Of a DNA stretch of 64,000 nt, positions 46,679-56,510 are shown one piece after another (the stretch's first letter is position 1; each line of letters opens with the position of its first letter). A program made the translations under genes and the position numbers. The notes beneath the pieces are model-generated. The model was given only the letters and a program-made list of their open reading frames with translations. It searched no databases and was not told the origin of the DNA. Origin of the DNA: Paragemmobacter amnigenus (GTDB lineage Bacteria > Pseudomonadota > Alphaproteobacteria > Rhodobacterales > Rhodobacteraceae); NCBI RefSeq assembly GCF_009908265.2, contig NZ_JAAATX020000004.1, positions 283,232 through 347,231 of the forward strand, given 5' to 3'.

Positions 46679-48709
46679 ATGTCCGAAGAAACGCCCCTCC
46701 TGAACCTGCCGCTGATCCAGCCCTCGCAGGCCCAGAAGCACGTCACCCATAACGAGGCGCTCCGCCTGTTGGACATCGTGGTGCATCTTGCCGTGCTGGA
46801 CGACGACCGCACCACGCCCCCCGCCCTTCCGGCCGAAGGCGACCGCCACATCATCCCGCCCGCCGCCACCGGCGACTGGGCAGGGCGCGGTGGCCAGATC
46901 GCGGCCTTCTGGGGCGGGGCATGGGCCTATGTGCAGCCCCGCAACGGCTGGACCGCGCGGCTCCTGTCGCAAAGCATCACCCTCGTCCATTCCGACGGCA
47001 CATGGACCGCCTCGGCCGATTATCCCGAAACCGTCCCGCGTCTCGGCATCGCCGCCACGCCCGATGCGGTGAACCGCCTTTCGCTCGCCGCTCCGGCCAG
47101 CCTGTTTTCCCATGACGGCGCGGGCCACCAGATCAAGGTGAACAAGAACGCCCCCGCCGATACCGCCAGCCTCCTCTTCCAGACCGCATGGTCCGGCCGG
47201 GCCGAGCTTGGCCTGACCGGATCGGACAGCTTCGCCCTCCGCATCAGCGCGGACGGCACCGCCTTTGCCACGGCCCTTGCCGCCGATCCGGCCAGCGGCC
47301 TGCTCTCCGTCCCGCAAGGCATCGCCGCACCCGTCACCCTCTGCGACCCCGCCGATCCCGCCCGCAGCGCCAGCCTTGACCTCGGCGCGCTGCCCGCCGG
47401 CACGGCCCGCAGCTATACCCTTCCCGACATCTCGTCGGAATTCGCCGTACTGGGCGGCAGCCAGACCTTCACCGGTCCGAAAACCTTTGCCGCCCCCCTC
47501 ACCGCCACCGCGCCCGAGGCATCGCTGGGCACCTCCACCGGCAATGCCACCTACGGTCTGGGCGCGGGCGCCACCTCGGGCGGGAACAGCAAGACGGTCA
47601 ACATCGCCACGGGCGGCGTGGCGGGCTCGACCACCACGCTCAACCTCGGTCCCGCCCAGCCCGGCGCGACGGGTGCCACGCTGCTGCACGGTACCACCGT
47701 GACCCTCGGCCCCACCGTGACCGATTTCGACATGGGCAGCGCCTCGGCCCGCGCCGTGGCGATGGGCATCGGCGGGGCGACGGGCGACGCGACGAACCGC
47801 CTTGCCGTCAACACCCCCGCGGTGCTGTTCAACCACGCCGGCGCGGGGATCGAAGCCGCGCTCAACAAGTCAGCCGCCGCCGAGTCCGCACGCATCGCCT
47901 TCAAGACCGCCCACTCCACCCGCGCGCAACTGGGTCTGGAAGCGGGCGACACCCTTGCCCTGAAACTCAGCCCCGACGGCGCCACCTTCGCGACGGCGCT
48001 CTCGGTCGATCCCGCCACCGCCCGCACCACATTTGCCCAGCCCCTCGTCCTGCAAGGCCAGCCCGCCGATCCCGACAGCCCCGCGGACGGTACGGTCTGG
48101 TACAACGGCACCACCGGACAATTCTCCACCCGTCTGGGCGGCCAGACCGTCCGGCTTGACGGGCAGGCCAGCATCGCCTGGATCATCCCCAACCCCGGCG
48201 AGGTCTTTCCCACCACCTGCGGCGCAGGCGGCGGCCCCACGGGCACGCTTCAGGGCGCGGCGGGCCGCACCGACCTCTACCCCTTCCTTGCCCGCACCGA
48301 CATGGTCGTCGACCGCATCTCGGCCAATTGCACCGCCGGTGTCTCCCTGGCCGTCGGACGTGGTCTCATCTACGCCGCCGATGCCATGGGCCGCCCCGCC
48401 ACCCTTATCGCGGAAAGTGGCGATCTCGACCTGTCCATCGCAGGCATGAAGACCGCGGCAATCGGTGCCGCCTTGCGGCAGGGGCGCATCTACTGGGTGG
48501 GCTTCCGGCATTCCTCCAGCGCCAGCATCTCGACATGGCCCACCACGGCCACCCCCGACATCAACGGCGGCTTCGCCCCCTCGATCACGCTACGCAAGGT
48601 TGTGCGCCGCACGATCCCCTGGACATCGGCCCCGCCCGCCATCTGGAACTTCGCCCAGGCCGAGGTCAACGCCGCCAACGCCCCCGCGCTGTGGCTGCGG
48701 ATGTCCTGA
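46679..48709 (+). CDS. DUF2793 spike/tail-fibre-like protein with internal duplication
   Basis: This 676-residue protein has a DUF2793 domain (about 5-95, LNLPLIQPSQAQKHVTHNEA), which occurs in phage-like and gene-transfer-agent spike proteins of this order. A segment of about 85 residues is duplicated: residues about 129-215 (SLAAPASLFSHDGAGHQIKV) and about 370-455 (LAVNTPAVLFNHAGAGIEAA), both continuing into RAxLGL...DGxxFATAL. The C-terminal part is beta-rich and ends ALWLRMS. No signal peptide is seen. It lies between galE and ugd, so a capsule- or surface-glycan-binding role is plausible. The start at 46679 has AGGA upstream. Confidence 0.82.
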   Translation: MSEETPLLNLPLIQPSQAQKHVTHNEALRLLDIVVHLAVLDDDRTTPPALPAEGDRHIIPPAATGDWAGRGGQIAAFWGGAWAYVQPRNGWTARLLSQSITLVHSDGTWTASADYPETVPRLGIAATPDAVNRLSLAAPASLFSHDGAGHQIKVNKNAPADTASLLFQTAWSGRAELGLTGSDSFALRISADGTAFATALAADPASGLLSVPQGIAAPVTLCDPADPARSASLDLGALPAGTARSYTLPDISSEFAVLGGSQTFTGPKTFAAPLTATAPEASLGTSTGNATYGLGAGATSGGNSKTVNIATGGVAGSTTTLNLGPAQPGATGATLLHGTTVTLGPTVTDFDMGSASARAVAMGIGGATGDATNRLAVNTPAVLFNHAGAGIEAALNKSAAAESARIAFKTAHSTRAQLGLEAGDTLALKLSPDGATFATALSVDPATARTTFAQPLVLQGQPADPDSPADGTVWYNGTTGQFSTRLGGQTVRLDGQASIAWIIPNPGEVFPTTCGAGGGPTGTLQGAAGRTDLYPFLARTDMVVDRISANCTAGVSLAVGRGLIYAADAMGRPATLIAESGDLDLSIAGMKTAAIGAALRQGRIYWVGFRHSSSASISTWPTTATPDINGGFAPSITLRKVVRRTIPWTSAPPAIWNFAQAEVNAANAPALWLRMS

Positions 48710-48734
48710 TCCGCCCCGCCCGCCTGCGCGCTGT

Positions 48735-48751
48735 GCCCCGCCTTTCGGGGC
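48735..48751 (+). terminator. Short hairpin between the DUF2793 gene and ugd
   Basis: Stem GCCCCG/CGGGGC with a 5-base loop (CCTTT), 25 bases after the stop codon. A CTTTG follows after a second small stem. Weak terminator candidate. Confidence 0.4.
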
Positions 48752-48822
48752 GCAGCGCCCTTTGACCCCACCCGACGCCCTGCTACACAAGGGGCATTGA
48801 TGTGCAGCACGGGTGACCAGAG

Positions 48823-50127
48823 ATGAAGATTGCGATGATCGGGACGGGCTATGTGGGTCTCGTCTCGGGGGTGTGTTTCTCGGATTTCGGCCATGACGTC
48901 GTCTGCGTCGACAAGGACCCCGCCAAGATCGACCGCCTCCGCGCCGGCGAAATCCCGATCTTCGAACCCGGCCTTCAGGACCTCATGGCCAAGAACGTCG
49001 CCGCCGGCCGCCTCACCTTCTCGCTCGACCTTGCCGCCGCCGTCAACGGCGCCGATGCCGTCTTCATCGCCGTGGGCACCCCCACCCGCCGCGGCGACGG
49101 CCATGCCGACCTGCGCTATGTCATGTCCGCCGCCGAGGAGATCGGCCGCGCCCTGACCGGCTATGCCGTCGTCGTCACCAAATCCACCGTCCCCGTCGGC
49201 ACCAACCGCAAGGTGGCCGAGGCGGTGCGCGCCGCCAACCCCGCAGCCGAATTCGACATCGCCTCGAACCCCGAATTCCTGCGCGAAGGGGCCGCCATCG
49301 ACGATTTCATGCGCCCCGACCGCGTCGTCGTGGGGATCGAGACGGACCGCGCCAGAAAGGTCCTCTCCGACATCTACCGCCCGCTCTTCCTGCGCGATTT
49401 CCCCATCGTCTTCACGGGGCTCGAATCGGCCGAGATGATCAAATACGCCGCCAACGCCTTCCTCGCCACGAAGATCACCTTCATCAACGAAATCGCGGCG
49501 CTGTGCGAACGCGTCGGCGCCGACATCAAATCCGTGGCCAAGGGCATCGGTCTGGACGGCCGCATCGGCAACAAGTTCCTGCACGCAGGCCCGGGCTATG
49601 GCGGGTCGTGCTTTCCCAAGGACACCAAGGCGCTCGCCCGCATCGGGCAGGAACATGCCGTGCCCATGCAGATCGTGGAAACCGTCATCAAGGTGAACGA
49701 TCAGGTGAAACAGCGGATGCTGGACAAGATCGTCGACCTCCTCGACGGCACCATGAACGGCAAGACGGTGGGCATCCTCGGCGTCACCTTCAAACCCAAC
49801 ACCGACGACATGCGCGACGCGCCCTCGCTCACCATCGTGCCCGCGCTGGTGGGCGGCGGGGCCAAGGTCCGCGTGATGGACCCCGAAGGGCGGCGCGAGG
49901 GCGAGGCGCTGCTGCCCCATGTCCGCTGGGTCGAAAACGCCTACCACGCCGCGCAGGGCGCCGATGTGCTGGTGATCCTGACCGAATGGAACGAATTCCG
50001 CGCGCTCGACCTTGCGAAACTCGCGCGCAAGATGGCCACCCCCCGCCTTGCGGACCTTCGCAACATCTACAACCGCGACGATGCCCTTGCCGCAGGCTTC
50101 GAAACCTATGTCGGCGTCGGGCGGTGA
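48823..50127 (+). CDS. ugd: UDP-glucose 6-dehydrogenase
   Basis: This 434-residue enzyme makes UDP-glucuronate from UDP-glucose with two NAD+. It has the Rossmann motif MIGTGYVGLVSGVCFSDFG, the substrate-binding segment SNPEFLREG, NAFLATKITFINE, catalytic C263 in GGSCFPKDTKA and the C-terminal TFKPNTDDMRDAPSL. With galE it would provide precursors for an acidic surface polysaccharide. It is convergent with the large RTX gene, 9 bases between them. Confidence 0.94.
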   Translation: MKIAMIGTGYVGLVSGVCFSDFGHDVVCVDKDPAKIDRLRAGEIPIFEPGLQDLMAKNVAAGRLTFSLDLAAAVNGADAVFIAVGTPTRRGDGHADLRYVMSAAEEIGRALTGYAVVVTKSTVPVGTNRKVAEAVRAANPAAEFDIASNPEFLREGAAIDDFMRPDRVVVGIETDRARKVLSDIYRPLFLRDFPIVFTGLESAEMIKYAANAFLATKITFINEIAALCERVGADIKSVAKGIGLDGRIGNKFLHAGPGYGGSCFPKDTKALARIGQEHAVPMQIVETVIKVNDQVKQRMLDKIVDLLDGTMNGKTVGILGVTFKPNTDDMRDAPSLTIVPALVGGGAKVRVMDPEGRREGEALLPHVRWVENAYHAAQGADVLVILTEWNEFRALDLAKLARKMATPRLADLRNIYNRDDALAAGFETYVGVGR

Positions 50128-50136
50128 CAGCCCGCC

Positions 50137-53100
50137 TCACCCCGCGGTGAACAGGAAATCCCCCGCGTCCAGCAGCGCGGGGCCGATCCCTTCCAGCCGG
50201 ATCACCTGACCCCGCACCACGATCTCGGCCCCGCCCGCATAGGCGCGGACCGACAGGGCACCCATCCCCCCCACACCCTGCAACTCGATCCGGTCGATCC
50301 CGTTCTGGAAATCGCGCACCACATCCACATCGCCCTGCACGAAACTGCCGAACACGAACCGGTCCGCCCCCAGCCCGCCCCACAGCACGTCCCGCCCCGC
50401 ATCCCCCCACAGGATGTCGTCCCCCTCTCCCCCGTAAAGGACATCCGCCCCCGCCCGCCCGCGCAGCAGATCCGCCCCGCTGCCGCCATAGAGCGTGTCC
50501 TCGTCCGTCCCGCCCTCCAGCGTGTCATTCCCCGCCCCGCCGTCCAGCAGATCGCGCCCCTCACCGCCACCGGCGCGGTCATCGCCCTCGGCCCCGCGCA
50601 GCGTGTCATTTCCCGCCCCGCCCCACAGCGCATCGGCCCCCTCCGACCCTTCCAGCAGATCATTGCCGCCGTCCCCGTTCAGCACGTCGTCACCGCCCCC
50701 GCCGGTCAGACGGTCCGCACCGGTGCCGCCCCAGATCCAGTCGTTTCCGCCATCCCCGCGCAGCACATCCGCCCCGTCCCCGCCGAAGATGCGGTCGTCA
50801 TCCTCGCCACCCTCGACCACGTCATTTCCCGCCTCGCCGGACAGCGAATCTCCCCCCGCCCCGCCCGACAGCAGATCCGCCCCCGCCCCGCCCGTCAGCG
50901 TGTCGTCCCCCTCCTCGCCCGACAGCCGGTCATCCCCCGTCAGCCCGTCCAGCCGATCCGCCCCGACCCCGCCAAGCACCAGATCATTCCCCGTCCCGCC
51001 CCACAGGACATCATCGCCGCTGCCGCCATAAAGGCTGTCATTCCCCTCGCCGCCCGACAGCGTATCGTTGCCCTCCTCGCCCAGCAGCGAATCCGCCCCG
51101 ATCCCGGCATCGGCGATGTCATTGCCCGCTCCGGCAAGGATCGTGTCATTGCCGCCCCAGATATCGGCGATCCGGTCTGCCCCGTCGCCCGCCTCCAGCA
51201 GATCGTCCCCCGCGCCGCCATCCATCACATCGGCGCCCCCGCCCCCTGCCAGCCTGTCATTGCCATCTCCGCCCGCCAGCGTGTCATCCCCCTCGCCCCC
51301 GTCCAGAACGTCATCGCCCGTCCCGCCCTCCAGCAGGTCACGCCCCTCCCCTCCGGCCAGCCGGTCGTTCCCCTCCTCTCCGGACAGCACATCCTCCCCC
51401 GCCCCGCCTGCCAGCGTGTCGTTCCCCGTACCCCCCTGCAAACGGTCCGCCCCCTCGCCCCCGTCCAGCAGGTCCTGCCCCGCATCGCCCGACAGCCAGT
51501 CATTCCCGTCGCCGCCAAAGATCAGATCGGCCCCGTCCCCGCCCGACAGGCGGTCATTGCCCCCCTCGCCAAGGATCGAGTCATTCCCCGCCCCCGCCAT
51601 GATGACCTCGTCCCCCCCGCCCGCAAGGATCGTGTCATTGCCCTCGCCGTCGCGCAGGACATCCGTGCCCTCGCCGCCTTCCAGCCAGTCATCCCCCGCC
51701 CCGCCGTCCAGCGTGTCGGCACCGTCGCCCCCCGACAGGCGGTCATGCCCCGCCCAACCCTCCAGAAGGTCGCCACCCGCCCCGCCCGCCAGCGTGTCAT
51801 TGCCTGCCCCCCCCGACAGGCGGTCGTTGCCGTCCCCGCCCTCCAGCCGGTCCTCCCCCGCGCCCCCGTCCAGCAGATCGTCCCCCGCCCCCCCCCACAG
51901 GCTGTCATTCCCCTCGCCCCCGTCCAGCAGATCGGCCCCCTCCTCGCCCGACAGCGCATCCTCGCCCGCCCCGCCCGACAGGGTGTCATTGCCAGACCCG
52001 CCGCCCAGCACATCCGCCCCTGCCTCGCCCAGCACGGAATCCTCGCCCCCCCCCGCCTGCACCGTGTCGTTCCCCGACCCGCCCAGAAACACGTCATTGC
52101 CCCCCGCATCGGTCAGCAGATCACCCACGTCCCCGCCCTCCAGCCGGTCATTGCCCGCCCCCCCGTCCAGACGGTCGTCCCCCGCGCCCCCCCACAGACT
52201 GTCATTCCCCTCGCCCCCGTCCAGCAGGTCATTCCCGCCCCGCCCGTCCAGCGTGTCATTGCCCCCCGCGCCGCGCAGCGTATCCGCACTGTCCAGCCCG
52301 ACCAGCACATCCGCCCCCGCCGTGCCGTCAGGCCCCCCGCCAGTCCCGGTGTCACCCCCGCCAGTCCCCCCCGTGCCCTCCCCCCCGCCTGTCGACGGCA
52401 CGATGCCCGCCACCGGCAGCCGCCCGTGCAGCGGCGTCACCAGCCGCACCACCTCGGCCAACGTCAGCGCGCGCCCCGCCGCCGTCCGCAGTTCCAGCTC
52501 CTCGGCCCCGAACCGCAGCACCGCCCCCGTCGCGGTCAGCGTCACCGCCAACTGCCCCGCATTGCGGAACATCGACCAGCCCGTCAGGTCGATCCGGTCC
52601 AGCACGGGGTCCAGATCGGCGATCACATCCCGCCGCCCGTCTGCCGCCATGACAAAGATGTCCGCCCCCCCGCCCCCGACCAGCGTCTCGGCCCCCGCGC
52701 CATCCATCAGCACGTCCCGCCCCGCCCCTCCGGCCAGACCGCCCGCCACCGGCGCGGGCCCCAGCCCCGCCAGCGCCACCGACAGGACCGTCACCCCCGC
52801 CTCGGCCCCCGACAGCGCGACCACCTGCAAGGCCCCGTCCACCACCACCCCGCGCAGCTCCGACACATTGGCGATCCCCAGATCGACCCTGTCCGCCACC
52901 GTCGCCAGATGCACCAGCCGCCCGCCGGGCAGCAGCGCGAATAGCGTGATCCCCTCATCCGCGCCCGCCGCCAGAACGAAGACCCAGCCCTCGTGCACCA
53001 CCACGTCCAGCGCGGTGACCCCCTGAAACCGCGTCCCCAACTCGTCTATCACCTGATCGACCGGCACCAGCGCGCCCCCCGCGTCCACCCGCAGCACGGT

Positions 53101-53805
53101 CAGCGCCGATGTCCCCGAGGCCGCCGCGACCAGCCACGTCGCCCCATGCGCCCCCACGACCTCCAGCGCCGAGACCCCCGCCAGACCCAGCCCCTGCGCC
53201 GCCCCGATGCTGCCCACCGGCGTCAGGCTGCCCCCTGCGCCCACCGACAGGATGGTGATCCCGTGCTCCCGCGCCGATCCGGCATAAAGGAACACCTGCC
53301 CGCCCGTCTCGACCACGGCCAGCGCCGACACCGCGGCAAGCGGCAGCGCCGCCGTATCCGCCACCCCCGCCACCCGCACCAGCGCCTGATCCGCCCCGAT
53401 CCGGAACAGCTCCACCCCGCTGCCCGCAGGGCGCGCGCAGGCCAGATAATTGACCCCGCCAAGGCCCAGCGCCACCATCTCCACCGCCTGCGCCTGACCG
53501 GCCACCCCCGTCGCCAGAAAGCCGGTCAGCGACCCCGCCCCCGCAACCTGCGCCGCCGCCACCAGTTCGCGTTGTAGACTGCCCGCGACGCCCCCCACCG
53601 TCACCGCCACCCGCGCCGCCGCCCCCTGCACGGCAAAGGACGTGACGGTCGCGCCCGCAGGCCCCAGCGCCAGACGCACCACCTCGTCCAGCGCGGGGTT
53701 GAACAGCCGCAGCCCGCCCCCCGCCTCCACCACCAGTTGCGCCTGCGCGACGGGCTGCGCGAAACGCGCGCCCGTGGCCACCCCGACCCTGACGAATTCC
53801 AGCAT
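50137..53805 (-). CDS. Very long RTX protein with beta-propeller-like N-terminus
   Basis: This 1222-residue protein starts with about five repeats of some 50 residues (about 107-347), each like VSALxVV...GITxLxV...GGxLxPV, which suggest propeller blades. It continues with a serralysin-C-terminal-like module (about 355-470), then dozens of GGxGxDxLxGG nonapeptides (about 485-1160), and a C-terminal tail with FVFGSFVQGDVDVVRDFQNG. These are hallmarks of type I secreted Ca2+-binding proteins. No secretion genes lie in the window. The start is ATG at 53805 or GTG one codon earlier. It is convergent with ugd. An adhesive or matrix role is inferred. Confidence 0.85.
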   Translation of the reverse strand: MLEFVRVGVATGARFAQPVAQAQLVVEAGGGLRLFNPALDEVVRLALGPAGATVTSFAVQGAAARVAVTVGGVAGSLQRELVAAAQVAGAGSLTGFLATGVAGQAQAVEMVALGLGGVNYLACARPAGSGVELFRIGADQALVRVAGVADTAALPLAAVSALAVVETGGQVFLYAGSAREHGITILSVGAGGSLTPVGSIGAAQGLGLAGVSALEVVGAHGATWLVAAASGTSALTVLRVDAGGALVPVDQVIDELGTRFQGVTALDVVVHEGWVFVLAAGADEGITLFALLPGGRLVHLATVADRVDLGIANVSELRGVVVDGALQVVALSGAEAGVTVLSVALAGLGPAPVAGGLAGGAGRDVLMDGAGAETLVGGGGADIFVMAADGRRDVIADLDPVLDRIDLTGWSMFRNAGQLAVTLTATGAVLRFGAEELELRTAAGRALTLAEVVRLVTPLHGRLPVAGIVPSTGGGEGTGGTGGGDTGTGGGPDGTAGADVLVGLDSADTLRGAGGNDTLDGRGGNDLLDGGEGNDSLWGGAGDDRLDGGAGNDRLEGGDVGDLLTDAGGNDVFLGGSGNDTVQAGGGEDSVLGEAGADVLGGGSGNDTLSGGAGEDALSGEEGADLLDGGEGNDSLWGGAGDDLLDGGAGEDRLEGGDGNDRLSGGAGNDTLAGGAGGDLLEGWAGHDRLSGGDGADTLDGGAGDDWLEGGEGTDVLRDGEGNDTILAGGGDEVIMAGAGNDSILGEGGNDRLSGGDGADLIFGGDGNDWLSGDAGQDLLDGGEGADRLQGGTGNDTLAGGAGEDVLSGEEGNDRLAGGEGRDLLEGGTGDDVLDGGEGDDTLAGGDGNDRLAGGGGADVMDGGAGDDLLEAGDGADRIADIWGGNDTILAGAGNDIADAGIGADSLLGEEGNDTLSGGEGNDSLYGGSGDDVLWGGTGNDLVLGGVGADRLDGLTGDDRLSGEEGDDTLTGGAGADLLSGGAGGDSLSGEAGNDVVEGGEDDDRIFGGDGADVLRGDGGNDWIWGGTGADRLTGGGGDDVLNGDGGNDLLEGSEGADALWGGAGNDTLRGAEGDDRAGGGEGRDLLDGGAGNDTLEGGTDEDTLYGGSGADLLRGRAGADVLYGGEGDDILWGDAGRDVLWGGLGADRFVFGSFVQGDVDVVRDFQNGIDRIELQGVGGMGALSVRAYAGGAEIVVRGQVIRLEGIGPALLDAGDFLFTAG

Positions 53806-53915
53806 CACCCGTTCCCACCCATGCCCGAAGGCAGGGGCAAGACTGGCCCGCCGCAGTTAACCGCGCTTTAGGACTTTCCGGCCCCTTTGTGACAAGCACC
53901 CGCGATTTTAACGGA

Positions 53916-54830
53916 TTACAAAGTTGTCTCGGCCTCGGCCGGCGTCACGGCGCGCCGCTTGATCCGCGCCTCGCGCCAGGTGATGTAGCTGATCGCCCCG
54001 ATGATGACCGCGCCCCCCAGCAGGACGAAGACATCCACCCCCTCGCCAAAGACCAGCGCGCCCAGAAGCGTGGCCCAGACCAATTGCAGGAACGTCACCG
54101 GCTGCGTCACGGCCAGCGGGGCCGCGCGGAAGGCCCGCGTCATGCAGTAATGCGCCGTCGTGGCAAACCCCGCCACCAGACCCAGCCAGCCCAACTGCGC
54201 CGCCGTCATCGGCACCCAGACCCAGACCGCCAGCGGCAACAGCCCCACCGTCACCGTCAGCGACATCATCGCCACCACCGTGCCGGCAGGTGCCAACTGG
54301 CTCAGCCGCTTGGCAAACAGATAGGAGGCGGCAAAGAAACAGGCCGCGCCCAGCTGCGCCAGATGCCCGTCCGTCACCTCGCGCAGGCCCGGGCGGATCA
54401 CGATCAGCGCCCCGCCCAGCGCCACCACCACGGCAAGGATGCGGCGCAGTGCCAGCGCCTCGCCAAAGAACAGCGCGGCACCCAGCGTGACAAGGACGGG
54501 GTTCAGATAGCCGATCGCCGTCACCTCGGCCACGGGGATGCGCGCCATGGCATGGAACCACAGGATCACGGCGGCCGTATGCACCACCCCCCGCCACCCG
54601 AACAGCGCCAGCGTCCCCGCAGGCAATCCCCGCCGCAGCAACACCCAAAGGCTCGGCAACAGGAAGACCACGCCCCAGCCAAAGCGGACAAAGGCCGATT
54701 GCGCGGCGGGCAGGTCGGTGCCCAGATAGCGCACGATCCCCGTCACGCCGACAAAGCACAGCCCCGTCGCCAGCATCCACAGCGCCCCTTCGAGGGGCCG
54801 TCCAAGATCACTCTGTTCCGCTCCGGCCAT
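53916..54830 (-). CDS. EamA-family (DMT) transporter
   Basis: This 304-residue inner-membrane protein has ten predicted membrane segments in two EamA halves (YLNPVLVTLGAALFFGEALA and QPVTFLQLVWATLLGALVFG). The substrate is unknown. It lies upstream of the RTX gene on the same strand and 59 bases after the LysE-type exporter gene. Confidence 0.88.
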   Translation of the reverse strand: MAGAEQSDLGRPLEGALWMLATGLCFVGVTGIVRYLGTDLPAAQSAFVRFGWGVVFLLPSLWVLLRRGLPAGTLALFGWRGVVHTAAVILWFHAMARIPVAEVTAIGYLNPVLVTLGAALFFGEALALRRILAVVVALGGALIVIRPGLREVTDGHLAQLGAACFFAASYLFAKRLSQLAPAGTVVAMMSLTVTVGLLPLAVWVWVPMTAAQLGWLGLVAGFATTAHYCMTRAFRAAPLAVTQPVTFLQLVWATLLGALVFGEGVDVFVLLGGAVIIGAISYITWREARIKRRAVTPAEAETTL

Positions 54831-54889
54831 GCGCCCGACCTAACCCGATCCGGCGGCCCTTTGCCAGTGCGGAACCGACACGCACCCCG

Positions 54890-55498
54890 TCACGCCAGCG
54901 CCAGCTTTGCCGCGATGGCCCACATGGTGCAACCCACCACCACCTCCAGCACGACCCACGCCCGCGGCTTGGCAAAGACAGGCCCCAGCAGCCGCGCCCC
55001 GAACCCCAGCGCCGAGAAAAAGACCAGCGATCCCGCCACCGCACCCGTGCCAAAGGCCCATCCCATCGGCGCATATTGCGCGCTGATCGACCCCAGCAGC
55101 ACCACCGTATCCAGATAGACATGCGGATTGGCCCAGGTCAGCACCAGACAGGTCGCCAGCACCCGCCCCAAAGGCTCCGCCCCCCCCGGCGCGGGCATCA
55201 GCGCCTCGCCCCCCTGCCATGCCGCACGGAACCGCAACCCGCCATAGAAGACCAGAAAGGCCACGCCCCCCCACAGCATCACATCGGCCAGCCACGGCAC
55301 CGCCCCCGACACCAGCCCGAACCCGCCGACCCCCGCCGCGATCAGCACCGCATCCGACAGCGCACAGGCCAGCACCACCGGCAGCACATGCTCGCGCCGG
55401 ATGCCCTGCCGCAGCACAAAGGCATTCTGCGCCCCGATGGCCGCGATCAGGCTGATCGCCACCAGAAACCCCGACCCCGCCGCAAATCCCGCCGTCAT
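54890..55498 (-). CDS. LysE/ArgO-family amino-acid exporter
   Basis: This 202-residue inner-membrane protein has about six segments, with the family motif ISLIAAIGAQNAFVLRQG near the start and WANPHVYLDTVVLLGSI in the middle. It exports basic amino acids such as arginine or lysine. The start at 55498 removes a spurious N-terminal extension. It is divergent from an ArgP-type LysR regulator, the classic LysE/LysG arrangement. Confidence 0.9.
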   Translation of the reverse strand: MTAGFAAGSGFLVAISLIAAIGAQNAFVLRQGIRREHVLPVVLACALSDAVLIAAGVGGFGLVSGAVPWLADVMLWGGVAFLVFYGGLRFRAAWQGGEALMPAPGGAEPLGRVLATCLVLTWANPHVYLDTVVLLGSISAQYAPMGWAFGTGAVAGSLVFFSALGFGARLLGPVFAKPRAWVVLEVVVGCTMWAIAAKLALA

Positions 55499-55622
55499 CT
55501 TCCCCGTCCCGCAGGTGGGGCACTGCTGCCCGTCCTGCCCAAAACCACATTTCCCCCTTGACCTACCCCGCCCCTGTCGCCTCAATCCATTTAATCTTTC
55601 TCCGACTGATTAAGTACCGCTA

Positions 55623-56510
55623 ATGCTCGACCCCGCCCAGCTCGCCGCCCTCGCCGCCGTGCACCGCCGCGGCTCGTTCGAGCTTGCGGCGGCAGAGCTG
55701 CACGTCACCCCCTCCGCCATCTCGCAACGCCTCAAGGCGCTGGAAGAACGCATCGGCACGCTGCTGATCCGGCGCGGAACGCCCTGCACCGCCACGGAAA
55801 CCGGCCTGCGCCTGATCCGCCACCATGACGAGGTGGCGCTTCTCGAACATGCCCTTTCCGCCGACCTGCCCCGCATCGGCGCGGGCCTTGCCACACTCCG
55901 CATCGCCGTCAATGCCGACAGCCTTGCCACATGGGTCATCCCCGCACTGGCCGCGACGACCGGCTTCCTCTTCGACATCGTCATCGACGATCAGGACGTC
56001 TCGCAGGACTGGCTCCGTCGCGGAGAGGTGGCGGCCGCCGTCACCTCGCATCCGGGCCCGCTTCAGGGCTGCGACACGCTCCCCCTTGGCCGCCTGCGCT
56101 ATCGCGCCACCGCCGCCCCCGCCTATGCCGCGCGCTGGATGCCCGACGGCCCCACGCCCGAAGCCCTGTCCCGCGCGCCCGCGCTGACCTTTTCCGACAA
56201 GGACCGGCTGCAACATGTCTGGGTCGATGGAATGACCGGCGGACAGGCCAGCCGCGCAGGCTTTCCCAGCCACCGCCTCGCCTCGTCCCATGGCTTTGTC
56301 GATGCCTGCCGCGCGGGGCTGGGCTGGTGCCTGAACCCCGAACCTCTGGCCGCGCCCCTCATCGCCTCGGGCGCGCTGGTGGACCTTGCCCCCGACCGCC
56401 CGCTGGATGTCCCGCTGCACTGGCAATTCGCGCGCCTGACCGCGCCCGCGCTGGCACCGCTCACCCGCGCGATGCAGACCGCCGCCCGCGCCTGCCTGCT
56501 TCAGCCGTGA
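55623..56510 (+). CDS. argP: ArgP/LysG-type LysR regulator
   Basis: This 295-residue protein has the LysR winged helix (FELAAAELHVTPSAISQRLK) and an effector domain. Its similarity in layout to ArgP/LysG (LRIAVNADSLATWVIPAL) and its position opposite a LysE-type gene indicate that it activates the exporter in response to lysine or arginine. The last ten bases overlap the convergent membrane-protein gene. Confidence 0.88.
   Translation: MLDPAQLAALAAVHRRGSFELAAAELHVTPSAISQRLKALEERIGTLLIRRGTPCTATETGLRLIRHHDEVALLEHALSADLPRIGAGLATLRIAVNADSLATWVIPALAATTGFLFDIVIDDQDVSQDWLRRGEVAAAVTSHPGPLQGCDTLPLGRLRYRATAAPAYAARWMPDGPTPEALSRAPALTFSDKDRLQHVWVDGMTGGQASRAGFPSHRLASSHGFVDACRAGLGWCLNPEPLAAPLIASGALVDLAPDRPLDVPLHWQFARLTAPALAPLTRAMQTAARACLLQP

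Noticed and set aside
50320..52380. Regular short DNA repeats that could suggest a CRISPR array or satellite
   Set aside because: The period follows the 9-residue (27-base) RTX repeats, varies at third positions and is in frame; there are no unique spacers.
51068..53026. 652-residue serine/proline-rich frame opposite the RTX repeats
   Set aside because: It is the antisense reading of the repetitive GGxGxD codons, so its low complexity is a by-product.
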